NCBI RefSeq assembly: GCF_033449965.1
Contig: NZ_CP137761.1
Span: 4,491,001-4,555,000, forward strand
DNA: 64,000 nt
Direction: 5' to 3'
DNA from: Bacillus sp. T3
Lineage (GTDB): Bacteria; Bacillota; Bacilli; Bacillales; Cytobacillaceae
Shown: positions 17,721 through 26,082 of the stretch, in pieces
Numbering within the stretch: the stretch's first letter is position 1
How the letters are laid out: the number at the start of each line of letters is the position of its first letter
The notes under the pieces: model-generated
Databases searched by the model: none
Seen by the model: the letters and a program-made list of their open reading frames with translations, nothing else
Told to the model about the DNA's origin: nothing
Position numbers and translations under genes: made by a program

Positions 17721-18782
17721 TCATACAATTTTATTATAAAGATCAAATAACACTTTGGGTAATTTTGGGTTTTTTGAAAGTTTTCCAAAACTGAAATATT
17801 CTTGGACATACTGTAAATCTTCTTTTTCACAAGCTAATGCAAAACATAAATAAAAAATTGAAATTCCACTCGTGACCGATTCCCATCGTTTCTCATGCAT
17901 TGACAACCACTTTTCTCCAAGAGTTTTAATAATTTCTTTTCTTGATTCTAAGGATTCCTTCAATTTTTCGATCGTATCAATTCCAAAGAAACTTAGTTGA
18001 TTAATTCTTTTTGCAATATATCTCTCATCATATTCAACGGTAATTGCCTTAGTTATAATCATAAAATGTTGCTCGATTTCATAAACTATTTTATCTTCCT
18101 GCAGAAATTCCTTTAATGATATATTATCTATAAATAAATTTAAATTTTGGGATTTAATTTGTTCTTTAACTTCAATTGTATACTTTTTTATTTCTTCTTT
18201 TATTCTTATGAATTCGATATCTGCTAATTCCAATAAACCTGCTATCCTAGAGAACTTTCTTCTCATATCAACAGGAATTTCTATAGCACTCTTATATCCA
18301 ATATCATGTTCAATTTCTGCCCACGCATGTTGCAAAATAGATCTTATTTGAATTTCAAAATTAATTTCATTAAACCTTGAATACTCAGGTAGGGATGCTC
18401 TTGGCTCTGTTAATTTAATAATATAATGGAGTGATGAGTACCCAAAAGAGTCGAAATTTTTATTCCTTTTATCACATGAGTTATTTTTGTCTACATGAAA
18501 CTGAGATTTAACAATATTAGCAATTGTATCAACATCATCTTCAAAATATGTTATAACTCTTAGACCCAGAATATCAGTAATTTTATCTAAACCCGTATAT
18601 TTATCTTCTTTACTATCAATTTTCTTAGATAAACTATTCCTGTCTTTTACCCTTGATTCAATACCATGAATAGTAATCCCGTTTTCCTTAATCAAGGAAA
18701 ATATTAAATCTCTCAATTTTTTCTCGTATTCCAAGTATATTATTTTCTTTTGGTCATATTCTTTTAAAATTACTTCTTTCAA
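17721..18782 (-). CDS. RelA/SpoT-type (p)ppGpp synthetase domain protein
   Basis: A 353-residue single-domain alarmone synthetase-like protein. Synthetase landmarks in order: SRVKDR (about 44), DILGLRVITYF (about 75), FGYSSLHYII (about 112) and FEIQIRSILQHAWAEIEHD (about 145). There is no HD hydrolase, TGS or ACT domain. The rest (about 165-353) is helical and of unknown role. The TTG at 18782 fits the GAGGGG site; an upstream GTG overlaps that site. It is the only cargo between att copies 1 and 2. Mobile synthetases of this kind include nucleotide-depleting toxins and phage-sensing CapRel-like proteins, which I cannot separate here. Confidence 0.82.
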   Translation of the reverse strand: MKEVILKEYDQKKIIYLEYEKKLRDLIFSLIKENGITIHGIESRVKDRNSLSKKIDSKEDKYTGLDKITDILGLRVITYFEDDVDTIANIVKSQFHVDKNNSCDKRNKNFDSFGYSSLHYIIKLTEPRASLPEYSRFNEINFEIQIRSILQHAWAEIEHDIGYKSAIEIPVDMRRKFSRIAGLLELADIEFIRIKEEIKKYTIEVKEQIKSQNLNLFIDNISLKEFLQEDKIVYEIEQHFMIITKAITVEYDERYIAKRINQLSFFGIDTIEKLKESLESRKEIIKTLGEKWLSMHEKRWESVTSGISIFYLCFALACEKEDLQYVQEYFSFGKLSKNPKLPKVLFDLYNKIV

Positions 18783-18797
18783 AACTCTTCCCCTCAC

Positions 18798-19181
18798 CGA
18801 ACTTAACCCTTTTCACTTTACCTTGGTGCGTAACAATCTTTGTCTCTCCGTGAACAGGTAGTTCGGTGAGTCTGGCCTTCCGTTACACACAACAACAGCA
18901 ATATTTCCATTTTGCACCATTATATCAATCTCTAACTTCATTATGCTATGATTATTATCTATTTCTATTAACCTTATTGGAACTTCCCAAATGCTCCTTC
19001 AATTTATTTTTATAGATTATTCATTACCTCAACTCCTTAATCAAATAAAAAGGACACCAAATGCAGGTATAATACCGTTCATTCAGTATCCTACAGCGGG
19101 CTAGTAGAATTACTATTTAATTAATTCATTCTTAAATGGAACGTACAAAAAATTTTCATTTATCCAAATTTTAATAACATA
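18798..19181. other. gene-free accessory spacer
   Basis: No reading frame with a ribosome site is visible. This is where the integrase of the first small element would be expected if it had been left intact, but I see no trace of it. Confidence 0.45.
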
Positions 19182-19219
19182 AAAAAAACCACTCCCTTAT
19201 TTTTTAGGAAGTGGTTTTT
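19182..19219. terminator. bidirectional terminator-like hairpin
   Basis: AAAAACCACT-CCC... and ...AGGAAGTGGTTTTT form a stem with A- and T-runs on both sides, 80 bases left of att copy 2. Confidence 0.65.
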
Positions 19220-19300
19220 GCTATTGATATCAATTATTTACCATAAATTCTTCTCAAAACGGGGAGAAAACAGCTTTCTCAAATGTTTGGCTCAGGAGCC

Positions 19301-19316
19301 TTACATCATGCCGCCC
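19301..19316. repeat. att copy 2, left end of the main island
   Basis: TTACATCATGCCGCCC is identical to the 16 bases spanning the groEL stop codon at 55919-55934 and is in the same orientation. Together they bound a segment of about 36.6 kb whose integrase lies at the groEL end. Confidence 0.85.
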
Positions 19317-19453
19317 GTGAGTTTTGAGTGTGTAATATCGTTAACGAGAGGGTCAAAAAGTGCGGTAAATCGACGTTTTGGATATTATTGACTGTAACAT
19401 CTTTAACGGGGATTTACCGTTTTTTATGGGATTGCGTTAGCAAAATGTTAGCA
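19317..19453. repeat. element left-end repeat, copy 2
   Basis: Similar to 17561-17693. It contains a perfect inverted repeat, GCGGTAAATC (19362-19371) with GATTTACCGT (19411-19420), followed by TTTTTT, and closes with GTTAGCAAAATGTTAGC. It may be integrase arm sites, a terminator for transcripts entering from the left, or both. Confidence 0.65.
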
Positions 19454-19629
19454 ATTTAAATCAGAAATCGTCACCATTGTTCACACACTCAACTTTCGTG
19501 GAGTGCTGACGGTAGTAATAATATAAAAAATGAGATGTAGTGGTGCATCTTTTTAATTTCTAAATAATCATATAATTAACGCAATCAATTCTATTTGCAT
19601 ATGAATGAACTTTCACCTATTTATTAATA

Positions 19630-20667
19630 TTAGATATATGCCCTATCTAATTCAACGTAATCTATAAATTCTTTACCATCTAATAAATAGGCTATATTAC
19701 TTTGTACTAGAATATTTGTACTGCTGCTCTCTGAAATCATACCGTCACCGAGGTCTCCTTTTTCATATGTTGGATCGACTGTTTCGATACTAAAGCTAGC
19801 GTCAATTTCAATATCAAAGGATATTAGCATTGCATTTTCTTCAATGTCTAGAGAAACTTCATTCAAAGTTATGGTATAGTCCTCAATATACCCATCAGTA
19901 CCCCAACCACTAAAATATTCACCCTCAAATTCTGAATTCATAAGCATATCATCAACGGTATTTTGAAGGTAATCATTTCTTTCGAAAAATAGTTTTAATC
20001 CAGCCTCTAATAACTGTTTATCATACTCAAAATTATCATTAAAATAATCTCTTAAGTTGTCTTCTTCACTTTCTAAAAATGCCGATAATGAATTATAGTA
20101 GGATAAATCTGGTAAATCCGCTTCTAAATCCTCGTGGATACTGTTTTGATCTTTGTTAGCAAAATCCTTATAATTATTTGATATAAATACAATATTTTCT
20201 GGCTCATTATCATTACAATATTCAACAATACTTTCCCATATAATAGCGTCTTGAAAAGAAACTTTGTTTTCATCAAATGGCTTTATGTTATTAAAGTATT
20301 TGAATGAGATTTTTTCCGTAATATCATTTGACGTAGGGTATTCAATAATTTTTATGTCATTTTCTTCTATCATTTTATCCAAGAAATCTTTGTATTTTCC
20401 AGTTATTTTATCAGCTTTTAAATTTTCAAAATCAATTATCCCTGACGACCCTAGTTTTATCAAATCATTTTTTGTACTCTTTACCTTTTTAACAAGTGGT
20501 CTAATTTCATCCCTATATTTTTTTAATATTTCATTATAATTGAACTTCGTAATACAAAGATCTACTGGTTCATGTCGAGTATACTTAAGTAACTTCTTAA
20601 TATCTGAAGATTTGAAAAAGAAATCATTAAAAATAATATTTGTGTCCAAAATTATTAAATAAGACAT
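19630..20667 (-). CDS. PIN-domain (DUF4935-like) protein
   Basis: A 345-residue protein with an N-terminal PIN-like nuclease fold. It has LIILDTNIIFNDFF (first acidic residue), FQDAIIWESIVEY (central Asp) and NIVFISNNYKDF (C-terminal acidic end), the order of PIN active sites. The remaining about 150 residues are acidic and unrecognised. The ATG at 20667 has AAAGGAG in front; an upstream in-frame ATG at 20694 does not. It follows the helicase gene by 151 bases on the same strand, so it may belong to the same defence locus. PIN proteins cut single-stranded RNA; the target is not evident. Confidence 0.75.
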   Translation of the reverse strand: MSYLIILDTNIIFNDFFFKSSDIKKLLKYTRHEPVDLCITKFNYNEILKKYRDEIRPLVKKVKSTKNDLIKLGSSGIIDFENLKADKITGKYKDFLDKMIEENDIKIIEYPTSNDITEKISFKYFNNIKPFDENKVSFQDAIIWESIVEYCNDNEPENIVFISNNYKDFANKDQNSIHEDLEADLPDLSYYNSLSAFLESEEDNLRDYFNDNFEYDKQLLEAGLKLFFERNDYLQNTVDDMLMNSEFEGEYFSGWGTDGYIEDYTITLNEVSLDIEENAMLISFDIEIDASFSIETVDPTYEKGDLGDGMISESSSTNILVQSNIAYLLDGKEFIDYVELDRAYI

Positions 20668-20818
20668 AAATAAACTCCTTTTTTGAGAATGCATCCTTCT
20701 CTATAGTTCGCCAAGAAATCCAATATTGTTCCTTTAAAAATTATTCACTTTTATTATTTCTCTTATGATCAAAGTTAAAATAGAAATTACAATCTTCAAG
20801 GGAACTATTTAATCAGGA

Positions 20819-22885
20819 TTAAGAAACTAATACTGGTTCATTTACGTAAACAATTTCCCACCCGTTTTTATACATCTCATCTATATCGCTTTGCGTTAAT
20901 CCTTCAGAATTCATTGCAAGACACAAGAGATGTGTAGGTCTACTCATTCCAACATACGCAACTTTTAGTGTCTCTTGTCCAGTTTTCTGGTTAGCTATTT
21001 TGTTATCATATTGTCCCTTTATAAAAGGGAGTATTTTCCTAAGATCATGGATTCTATTATAATAAGTTTCTAAGTAAAGAGTCGCCTTATGGGTTTCGCC
21101 TTTTACACCATGTACAGTATCAACCTTTACTTCTATTTCAGGATGATTGGGTGATATATATGTGTTCGATACCTTTGAATCCAACTTAATTGGTTGAATA
21201 GAGTTATCTTCAAAAAATTCTTTTGATGCTTTTGTTGTATTTATTCTTGGCCATATGAATTTTAAATTACATATTAAATAATTCTTAATTTCCGCATAAA
21301 CTTTAGCGTTATATTGTTCTTGTTCATGATGGATTTTATATATCCATTCACCCATTTGCTTCTTTAACTGAAAATACTCTTTACTATAGTAATCTTTTAA
21401 ATAAATCATAAATGAATTTTTAGTAAAATACCTTCCTACTTGCGCTTCTCTATCATTTTTTATTCCTTCTAAATATAGGAAGCGAAGAATAGCATTTATT
21501 ATGGAATCATAATAAATCCTAACCCCATTTTCGTCTAATTCTTCTCTTGACCTCTTTTTAATATACGAGACCAAATTATTAAAGTAAGTTAATTTATTAT
21601 TAGTTGCACCCCTATTATACCTTGGATAATAAGAGGCTAGACACGGTTTATTGATAATATCCCCTGTATCGTTTCCCCGCCATCCAATTGCCTTAAAATC
21701 ATTTATTTTGTTGTTTCCCTCTTGAGTTTGTAGATTATACTCCTTGATTAACTCAACAAACTTTTCCAATACACTTGTAATATCTTGATTGTTAAATAAA
21801 ATGATATGAGGTTTTAATGATTGTACTTCATTACTACCCATTATTTGATGATTTTGATCTACACTAATTGTCGTTAAAACTTTAGAAATACTTAATCCAA
21901 ATCTTTGAGTTTGAGAGATTTCTAAACATGAACTCCCATTTGGGTTCCAAATTAAACTTTGATTAGAATTTCCACTTTCAAAGATTGCTTGATTTGGATC
22001 CCCAAATTTTTGAATAATTACTTGATTATCAAACAGGTTTTGAATTACAAAGTTTTGGTGGGGGTATGTATCTTGTGATTCATCAATAAACACATATTTA
22101 AACCTATTAGAAAACAATCCTCTTAATTGATCCCCAAATTTATTAATATATATTTCGGCTAAATAATAGGCATCGTCATAGCATAAGATTCCATCTTTCA
22201 ATAGCTTTAGTTTTAGTGACTCAATCCACTTATAGATATCCATCTTTTCTTTAGCAGAAAAGTCTCCATGTTTTGGAATACTTTTTGAGGGGCGCTTTAT
22301 AATTATCTCATTTCCATTTATTCCGTCAGTTATAATATTATTATCATTAATTTTACGTAGCCTAATATTTTTTAAAAGCTCACCTCTACTTTTCAAATAG
22401 TATCTAGAATTTGTTTGAGTTTCAGCATCGAAGCCTTTTAAACCATATATTAATTGCTTATTTAGCTGCTCTTCATAATATTTTTGATTGATAATGATAG
22501 ATTTAGTTTTTCTTCTTAAAGCGTAATATGGAATAGCTAAATATTTGTCTACAAAAGATTGAAAAGTCCCAAAAAAGTTAGGATAAGAAAATAGAATATC
22601 AGCTTTTGAGCCTAATCTATATTTAATCTCATCAATTGCAACATTTGTATGAGTAAGGACGCAAATGCCCCTTCTATCTTTAAAAGGCATTTTCTGTGCT
22701 AAGATAAATAGCTTAGCAAGTAATACAGTGGTTTTACCGCTACCGGGAACAGCCTTAACATCACTAGTATTCATTGATTTAATTATTTCCCGCCTTGGAT
22801 CATCAAAAAAGGACCCTTTTGGTAAAAAGATTTCTTCAGCTCTAATAATTTCTTTATCAGTTATAGAGGGTTCGAACATATACAT
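20819..22885 (-). CDS. UvrD/Rep-type helicase, GajB-like
   Basis: A 688-residue superfamily 1 helicase. It has Walker A AVPGSGKTTVLL (about 40), Ia VLTHTNVAIDEI, Walker B with YVFIDESQDTYPHQN, motif III FGDPNQAIFE, motif V TVHGVKGETHKATLYLE and motif VI YVGMSRPTHLL. The ATG at 22885 lies 2 bases after the OLD nuclease stop, with AAGGAGGG inside its end, so the two are translated together. An OLD nuclease followed by a UvrD-like helicase is the Gabija arrangement (also called class 2 OLD). This protein is longer than the helicase of the reference Gabija system as I recall it, so I call it Gabija-like. Confidence 0.85.
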   Translation of the reverse strand: MYMFEPSITDKEIIRAEEIFLPKGSFFDDPRREIIKSMNTSDVKAVPGSGKTTVLLAKLFILAQKMPFKDRRGICVLTHTNVAIDEIKYRLGSKADILFSYPNFFGTFQSFVDKYLAIPYYALRRKTKSIIINQKYYEEQLNKQLIYGLKGFDAETQTNSRYYLKSRGELLKNIRLRKINDNNIITDGINGNEIIIKRPSKSIPKHGDFSAKEKMDIYKWIESLKLKLLKDGILCYDDAYYLAEIYINKFGDQLRGLFSNRFKYVFIDESQDTYPHQNFVIQNLFDNQVIIQKFGDPNQAIFESGNSNQSLIWNPNGSSCLEISQTQRFGLSISKVLTTISVDQNHQIMGSNEVQSLKPHIILFNNQDITSVLEKFVELIKEYNLQTQEGNNKINDFKAIGWRGNDTGDIINKPCLASYYPRYNRGATNNKLTYFNNLVSYIKKRSREELDENGVRIYYDSIINAILRFLYLEGIKNDREAQVGRYFTKNSFMIYLKDYYSKEYFQLKKQMGEWIYKIHHEQEQYNAKVYAEIKNYLICNLKFIWPRINTTKASKEFFEDNSIQPIKLDSKVSNTYISPNHPEIEVKVDTVHGVKGETHKATLYLETYYNRIHDLRKILPFIKGQYDNKIANQKTGQETLKVAYVGMSRPTHLLCLAMNSEGLTQSDIDEMYKNGWEIVYVNEPVLVS

Positions 22886-22887
22886 TT

Positions 22888-24948
22888 TTATTTCCCTCCT
22901 TTCGTTACAAATTCTACAGCTTGGGCCAAATACTTAATGTTTGCGTCATTTTCTAACTCTGATCCACTAACTTTTTCTTTAACTAGCATCTGCGCTAAGT
23001 ATTGAGCAGTTATTGCTTTAGAGATATATCCATCTAACAAATATTTATAAATATCATAAGCTATTTTTTCATCCGAATATTTGTAAAGTCCCCAATGTTT
23101 TTTAATATCATTTACCTCTTCATCAATTATATCCTTAAATATTTTCTCGTTTGCTACCACTCCTTTATTTACCTCTATTTTTGCAGCCAAGACCGCTTGT
23201 AATATGTAATCTTTCAAATTACTTAAAGCGAAATCATATTCCAAAGTCCAATTTGATGAAACAAACACTTTTACATTGTCTTTTGATAGTTCCTTATCCT
23301 TTTGTTGACGTTTTTTTATCTTTAATAAATCAATAAAATTAGTATCCAATTTTAGCTTGGAAAACCTTTCATGTTTATCTTTAAAGCCATTCGGTAATCT
23401 CCCTTTGGTGTTAACACTTCTTATTGCATCTAAAAAGCTAGTATTGCTTTCAAAAACTACATTCTTAATTTTGTGGAATTCTATATCTTGACTTAATTCT
23501 TTAAGTTGATCAATATTTGAATCAGTAATGCAGAAAATATCCGAAGAAAGGTTTTTATTAATATAGTATTCCATTGGTCGTACATCCAAATCTGTAATTA
23601 TCGCAACTGGAATATTCATTTTCTTTCCGTCTTTTCTCATAAAAATTTTAGCATACCTTAAAAATGCTGTACTACCAACATTTACAATAGATATTCCATA
23701 TTTATGTAAAGGCTTACCCAATATCATTGCGATTGTAGGAACTAAAAGATTCTCAGCGTCTCCTTCAACTAATATTACTCCCCTTGCAAAGAATAGATTT
23801 GCTTTCGTTGCATCTAAAAATCTTTCTAAGAAACTATAATCATCCTCAGCAAGTTGTGTATATTCGGGACCCATTGGATAGACTTGGTTATCTCTACAGA
23901 TGATTAAGTTTTTTAGATTAATAGAAGATGCTAATGTAGTACTATGAGTTGTTAAAATAAATTGACCTTTCTTTTGGACATTTTGCAGAAAATCAATTAA
24001 TCTTAGCTGTGCTTGTGGATGTAGATGTGCCTCTATTTCTTCAATTAATGCTAATTTCATGCCATCTATTGAATTATCTTGAAGCAGTAATAACTCTGTA
24101 GCAATAAATAATAGATTTAAAGTACCTAACCCAGAAGTATTATCATCAATTATTAAGCTTAATTTTCTTAGAACATCTGCAAGTTCTACATCAGATATGC
24201 TAAAAACAGCTTTGGATTGTTTGCCTTCTGGAAAAAACTCATTTAAAAATTGATTTAAGGCATCACTTATTTTACTACCTGTCGAAGTAATAACTTGTTG
24301 TTTATCTGAATCTTCTATAGTGATTGTTTCTTTTGAGAAATAATCATTGATTTGTTGATTTGCTTTTTTAATAAAATACACTAATGGGTGATTATCCTCT
24401 TTTATTTGGAATAATTCATGACTTTTAAGAATTTGCGCAAGCCTTGAACGATATCCAGGTGTCAATTCATGTTCAGCATCCCTTAACGGTTTCAAATATG
24501 TTGTCCTTAATAATTCCCTTGCTGCACCATCAAGTTGAATATCAGCTCCTTCTACTCCTGCTCTAATATCCAAAACGATCCCATTTTTAACAATTTTAGC
24601 TTTTAGTCTAATGTGCAATTCATAGTCATCATCTTTATTAAAATTAAGCCACTCAATAAAATTACCCGCCTCCGTGGGAGACAAGTCTGTAAAAGTACAT
24701 TCAATTTTTAACTCATTAGTTCTCTTGCCACCTAAAGGCTTATAAAAATCTTTTTCAGTCATCCGTTGATAGTCATTACTTTGAGTTCCTAGTATGTATT
24801 TAATTGCATCAATTATTGCCGTCTTTCCCGAATCATTTTCTCCAACTAACAAATTAAGACCATTATTAAACGGAACTATTAATCCGGGTTCTTCATTAAT
24901 AGTCCCATATTTTCTAAAATTCCATATTCTAAGTTCACTTAAATACAA
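22888..24948 (-). CDS. OLD-family ATP-dependent endonuclease, GajA-like
   Basis: A 686-residue protein. It has an N-terminal ABC-type ATPase with Walker A GENDSGKTAIIDAI (about 35-48), Walker B LALIEEIEAHLHPQ and H-loop LTTHSTTLAS. Next is a TOPRIM nuclease domain with the Glu in GVILVEGDAENLL and the DxD in IITDLDVRP. The start is the TTG at 24948 behind GAGGGTG; an upstream TTG overlaps that site. In Gabija the OLD subunit nicks phage DNA when nucleotides fall. Coupled to the helicase gene downstream. The C-terminal about 230 residues are longer than in the best known member. Confidence 0.85.
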   Translation of the reverse strand: MYLSELRIWNFRKYGTINEEPGLIVPFNNGLNLLVGENDSGKTAIIDAIKYILGTQSNDYQRMTEKDFYKPLGGKRTNELKIECTFTDLSPTEAGNFIEWLNFNKDDDYELHIRLKAKIVKNGIVLDIRAGVEGADIQLDGAARELLRTTYLKPLRDAEHELTPGYRSRLAQILKSHELFQIKEDNHPLVYFIKKANQQINDYFSKETITIEDSDKQQVITSTGSKISDALNQFLNEFFPEGKQSKAVFSISDVELADVLRKLSLIIDDNTSGLGTLNLLFIATELLLLQDNSIDGMKLALIEEIEAHLHPQAQLRLIDFLQNVQKKGQFILTTHSTTLASSINLKNLIICRDNQVYPMGPEYTQLAEDDYSFLERFLDATKANLFFARGVILVEGDAENLLVPTIAMILGKPLHKYGISIVNVGSTAFLRYAKIFMRKDGKKMNIPVAIITDLDVRPMEYYINKNLSSDIFCITDSNIDQLKELSQDIEFHKIKNVVFESNTSFLDAIRSVNTKGRLPNGFKDKHERFSKLKLDTNFIDLLKIKKRQQKDKELSKDNVKVFVSSNWTLEYDFALSNLKDYILQAVLAAKIEVNKGVVANEKIFKDIIDEEVNDIKKHWGLYKYSDEKIAYDIYKYLLDGYISKAITAQYLAQMLVKEKVSGSELENDANIKYLAQAVEFVTKGGK

Positions 24949-25150
24949 AATTATCACCCTCAATTTGGAACATCCGGCTCAGTTCCATCCTTTTTATTAG
25001 AATTCTTCTAATTCGCTATAAAGGAGTCAAGACTACCTCTTACCATAAATCATGAGGAGAACTCTGAAAGGAAGTAGACTGGCCACTCTTTTGAATACTT
25101 AATGAAAGGCCTGTCACTACCCTTATCTTAGACAGAATCAACAGTATATA

Positions 25151-25912
25151 TTAGTCATTAATATTTGTACTCTTGGCAGAATCCTCTACAACTGTTTCCT
25201 CTATTTTTTCTAATATTTCATTAATATATTCGGAAACAACCTTATAATCTTCAATAATTCTCTTTAATAAAAATGTAGGGTGCTGTTTAAAATTTATATC
25301 GAAATCGCTCATTGTTGCTATATTAGGAGAATTACGGTGTGTCATTTTATTTCGGCAATTATTTACAAACTGATGATTTCCTTTCCACTGACCATCAATA
25401 TCTGTTTCATTCTCTTGAGTTAGGTAGCTATTTATTTCATTAGCTTTATCTTGATAGTTATTACTATGAGATGAACGAGGATTAAATATCTGTTTATAAT
25501 AAACCTTATCCTGATTTATATTAATGTTATAATACATTCGATATAGTTGTCCCAACATATCCCATAAACTTGAAGTCCTAAACAAGGCATTTTCAATGTA
25601 ATAATATGCCAGAGCCTCTTCTTCTGAACCGATATTTAAAATGCTAAAATTATTTTGTACATTTGAAGAATAGGCATAATTTATTGCCTTTTGAAATGAC
25701 AATTTTATTTTATTATCTAAATCTCGTAGAGTATCATAAATTGTTTTATATTGCATTAATTCACTCAAAACTGTTGAATTATTTTGACCAGATACAATGC
25801 CGAAAAGGAATTTTTCATTTCCCACCATTAGCTTAAAACGATTTTTATTATATGAAACATTATTAATTATATCTATTAAGTACTTTACTTCCCTATTTTT
25901 ATTTTCCACCAT
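25151..25912 (-). CDS. HEPN-like protein of unknown function
   Basis: A 253-residue, mostly helical protein. Near residue 187 it has NNCRNKMTHRNSPN, an Rx4H pattern like the catalytic motif of HEPN ribonucleases (Cthe_2314-like proteins carry a similar one). GGAAGGAAG precedes the ATG. It lies 202 bases upstream of the OLD gene and after the hsdR terminator, all on the minus strand. It could be an RNase effector, a regulator, or an unrelated cargo gene. The family call rests on one motif. Confidence 0.5.
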   Translation of the reverse strand: MVENKNREVKYLIDIINNVSYNKNRFKLMVGNEKFLFGIVSGQNNSTVLSELMQYKTIYDTLRDLDNKIKLSFQKAINYAYSSNVQNNFSILNIGSEEEALAYYYIENALFRTSSLWDMLGQLYRMYYNININQDKVYYKQIFNPRSSHSNNYQDKANEINSYLTQENETDIDGQWKGNHQFVNNCRNKMTHRNSPNIATMSDFDINFKQHPTFLLKRIIEDYKVVSEYINEILEKIEETVVEDSAKSTNIND

Positions 25913-26025
25913 TTCAGCTTCCTTCCATATTTGATCAGAAAAGCATCAATCCTAAGCTCTTTAAGCTCATTACATATTCACATAATCAATATCCAATAGC
26001 ATCCTATATCCTGCTTTCGCTCAAA

Positions 26026-26056
26026 GAAAAGGCATCTTGACGCTTTCAAGATGCCC
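26026..26056 (-). terminator. hsdMSR terminator
   Basis: Minus-strand GGCATCTTG, loop AAAGCGT, CAAGATGCC followed by TTTTCTTT, 30 bases after hsdR. Confidence 0.85.
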
Positions 26057-26082
26057 ACATTATTTTGAAGAAAAATATAAAT

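Noticed and set aside
17721..18797. Housekeeping bifunctional RelA/SpoT enzyme.
   Set aside because: It lacks the HD hydrolase, TGS and ACT domains and is about half the size; only the synthetase region is recognisable.
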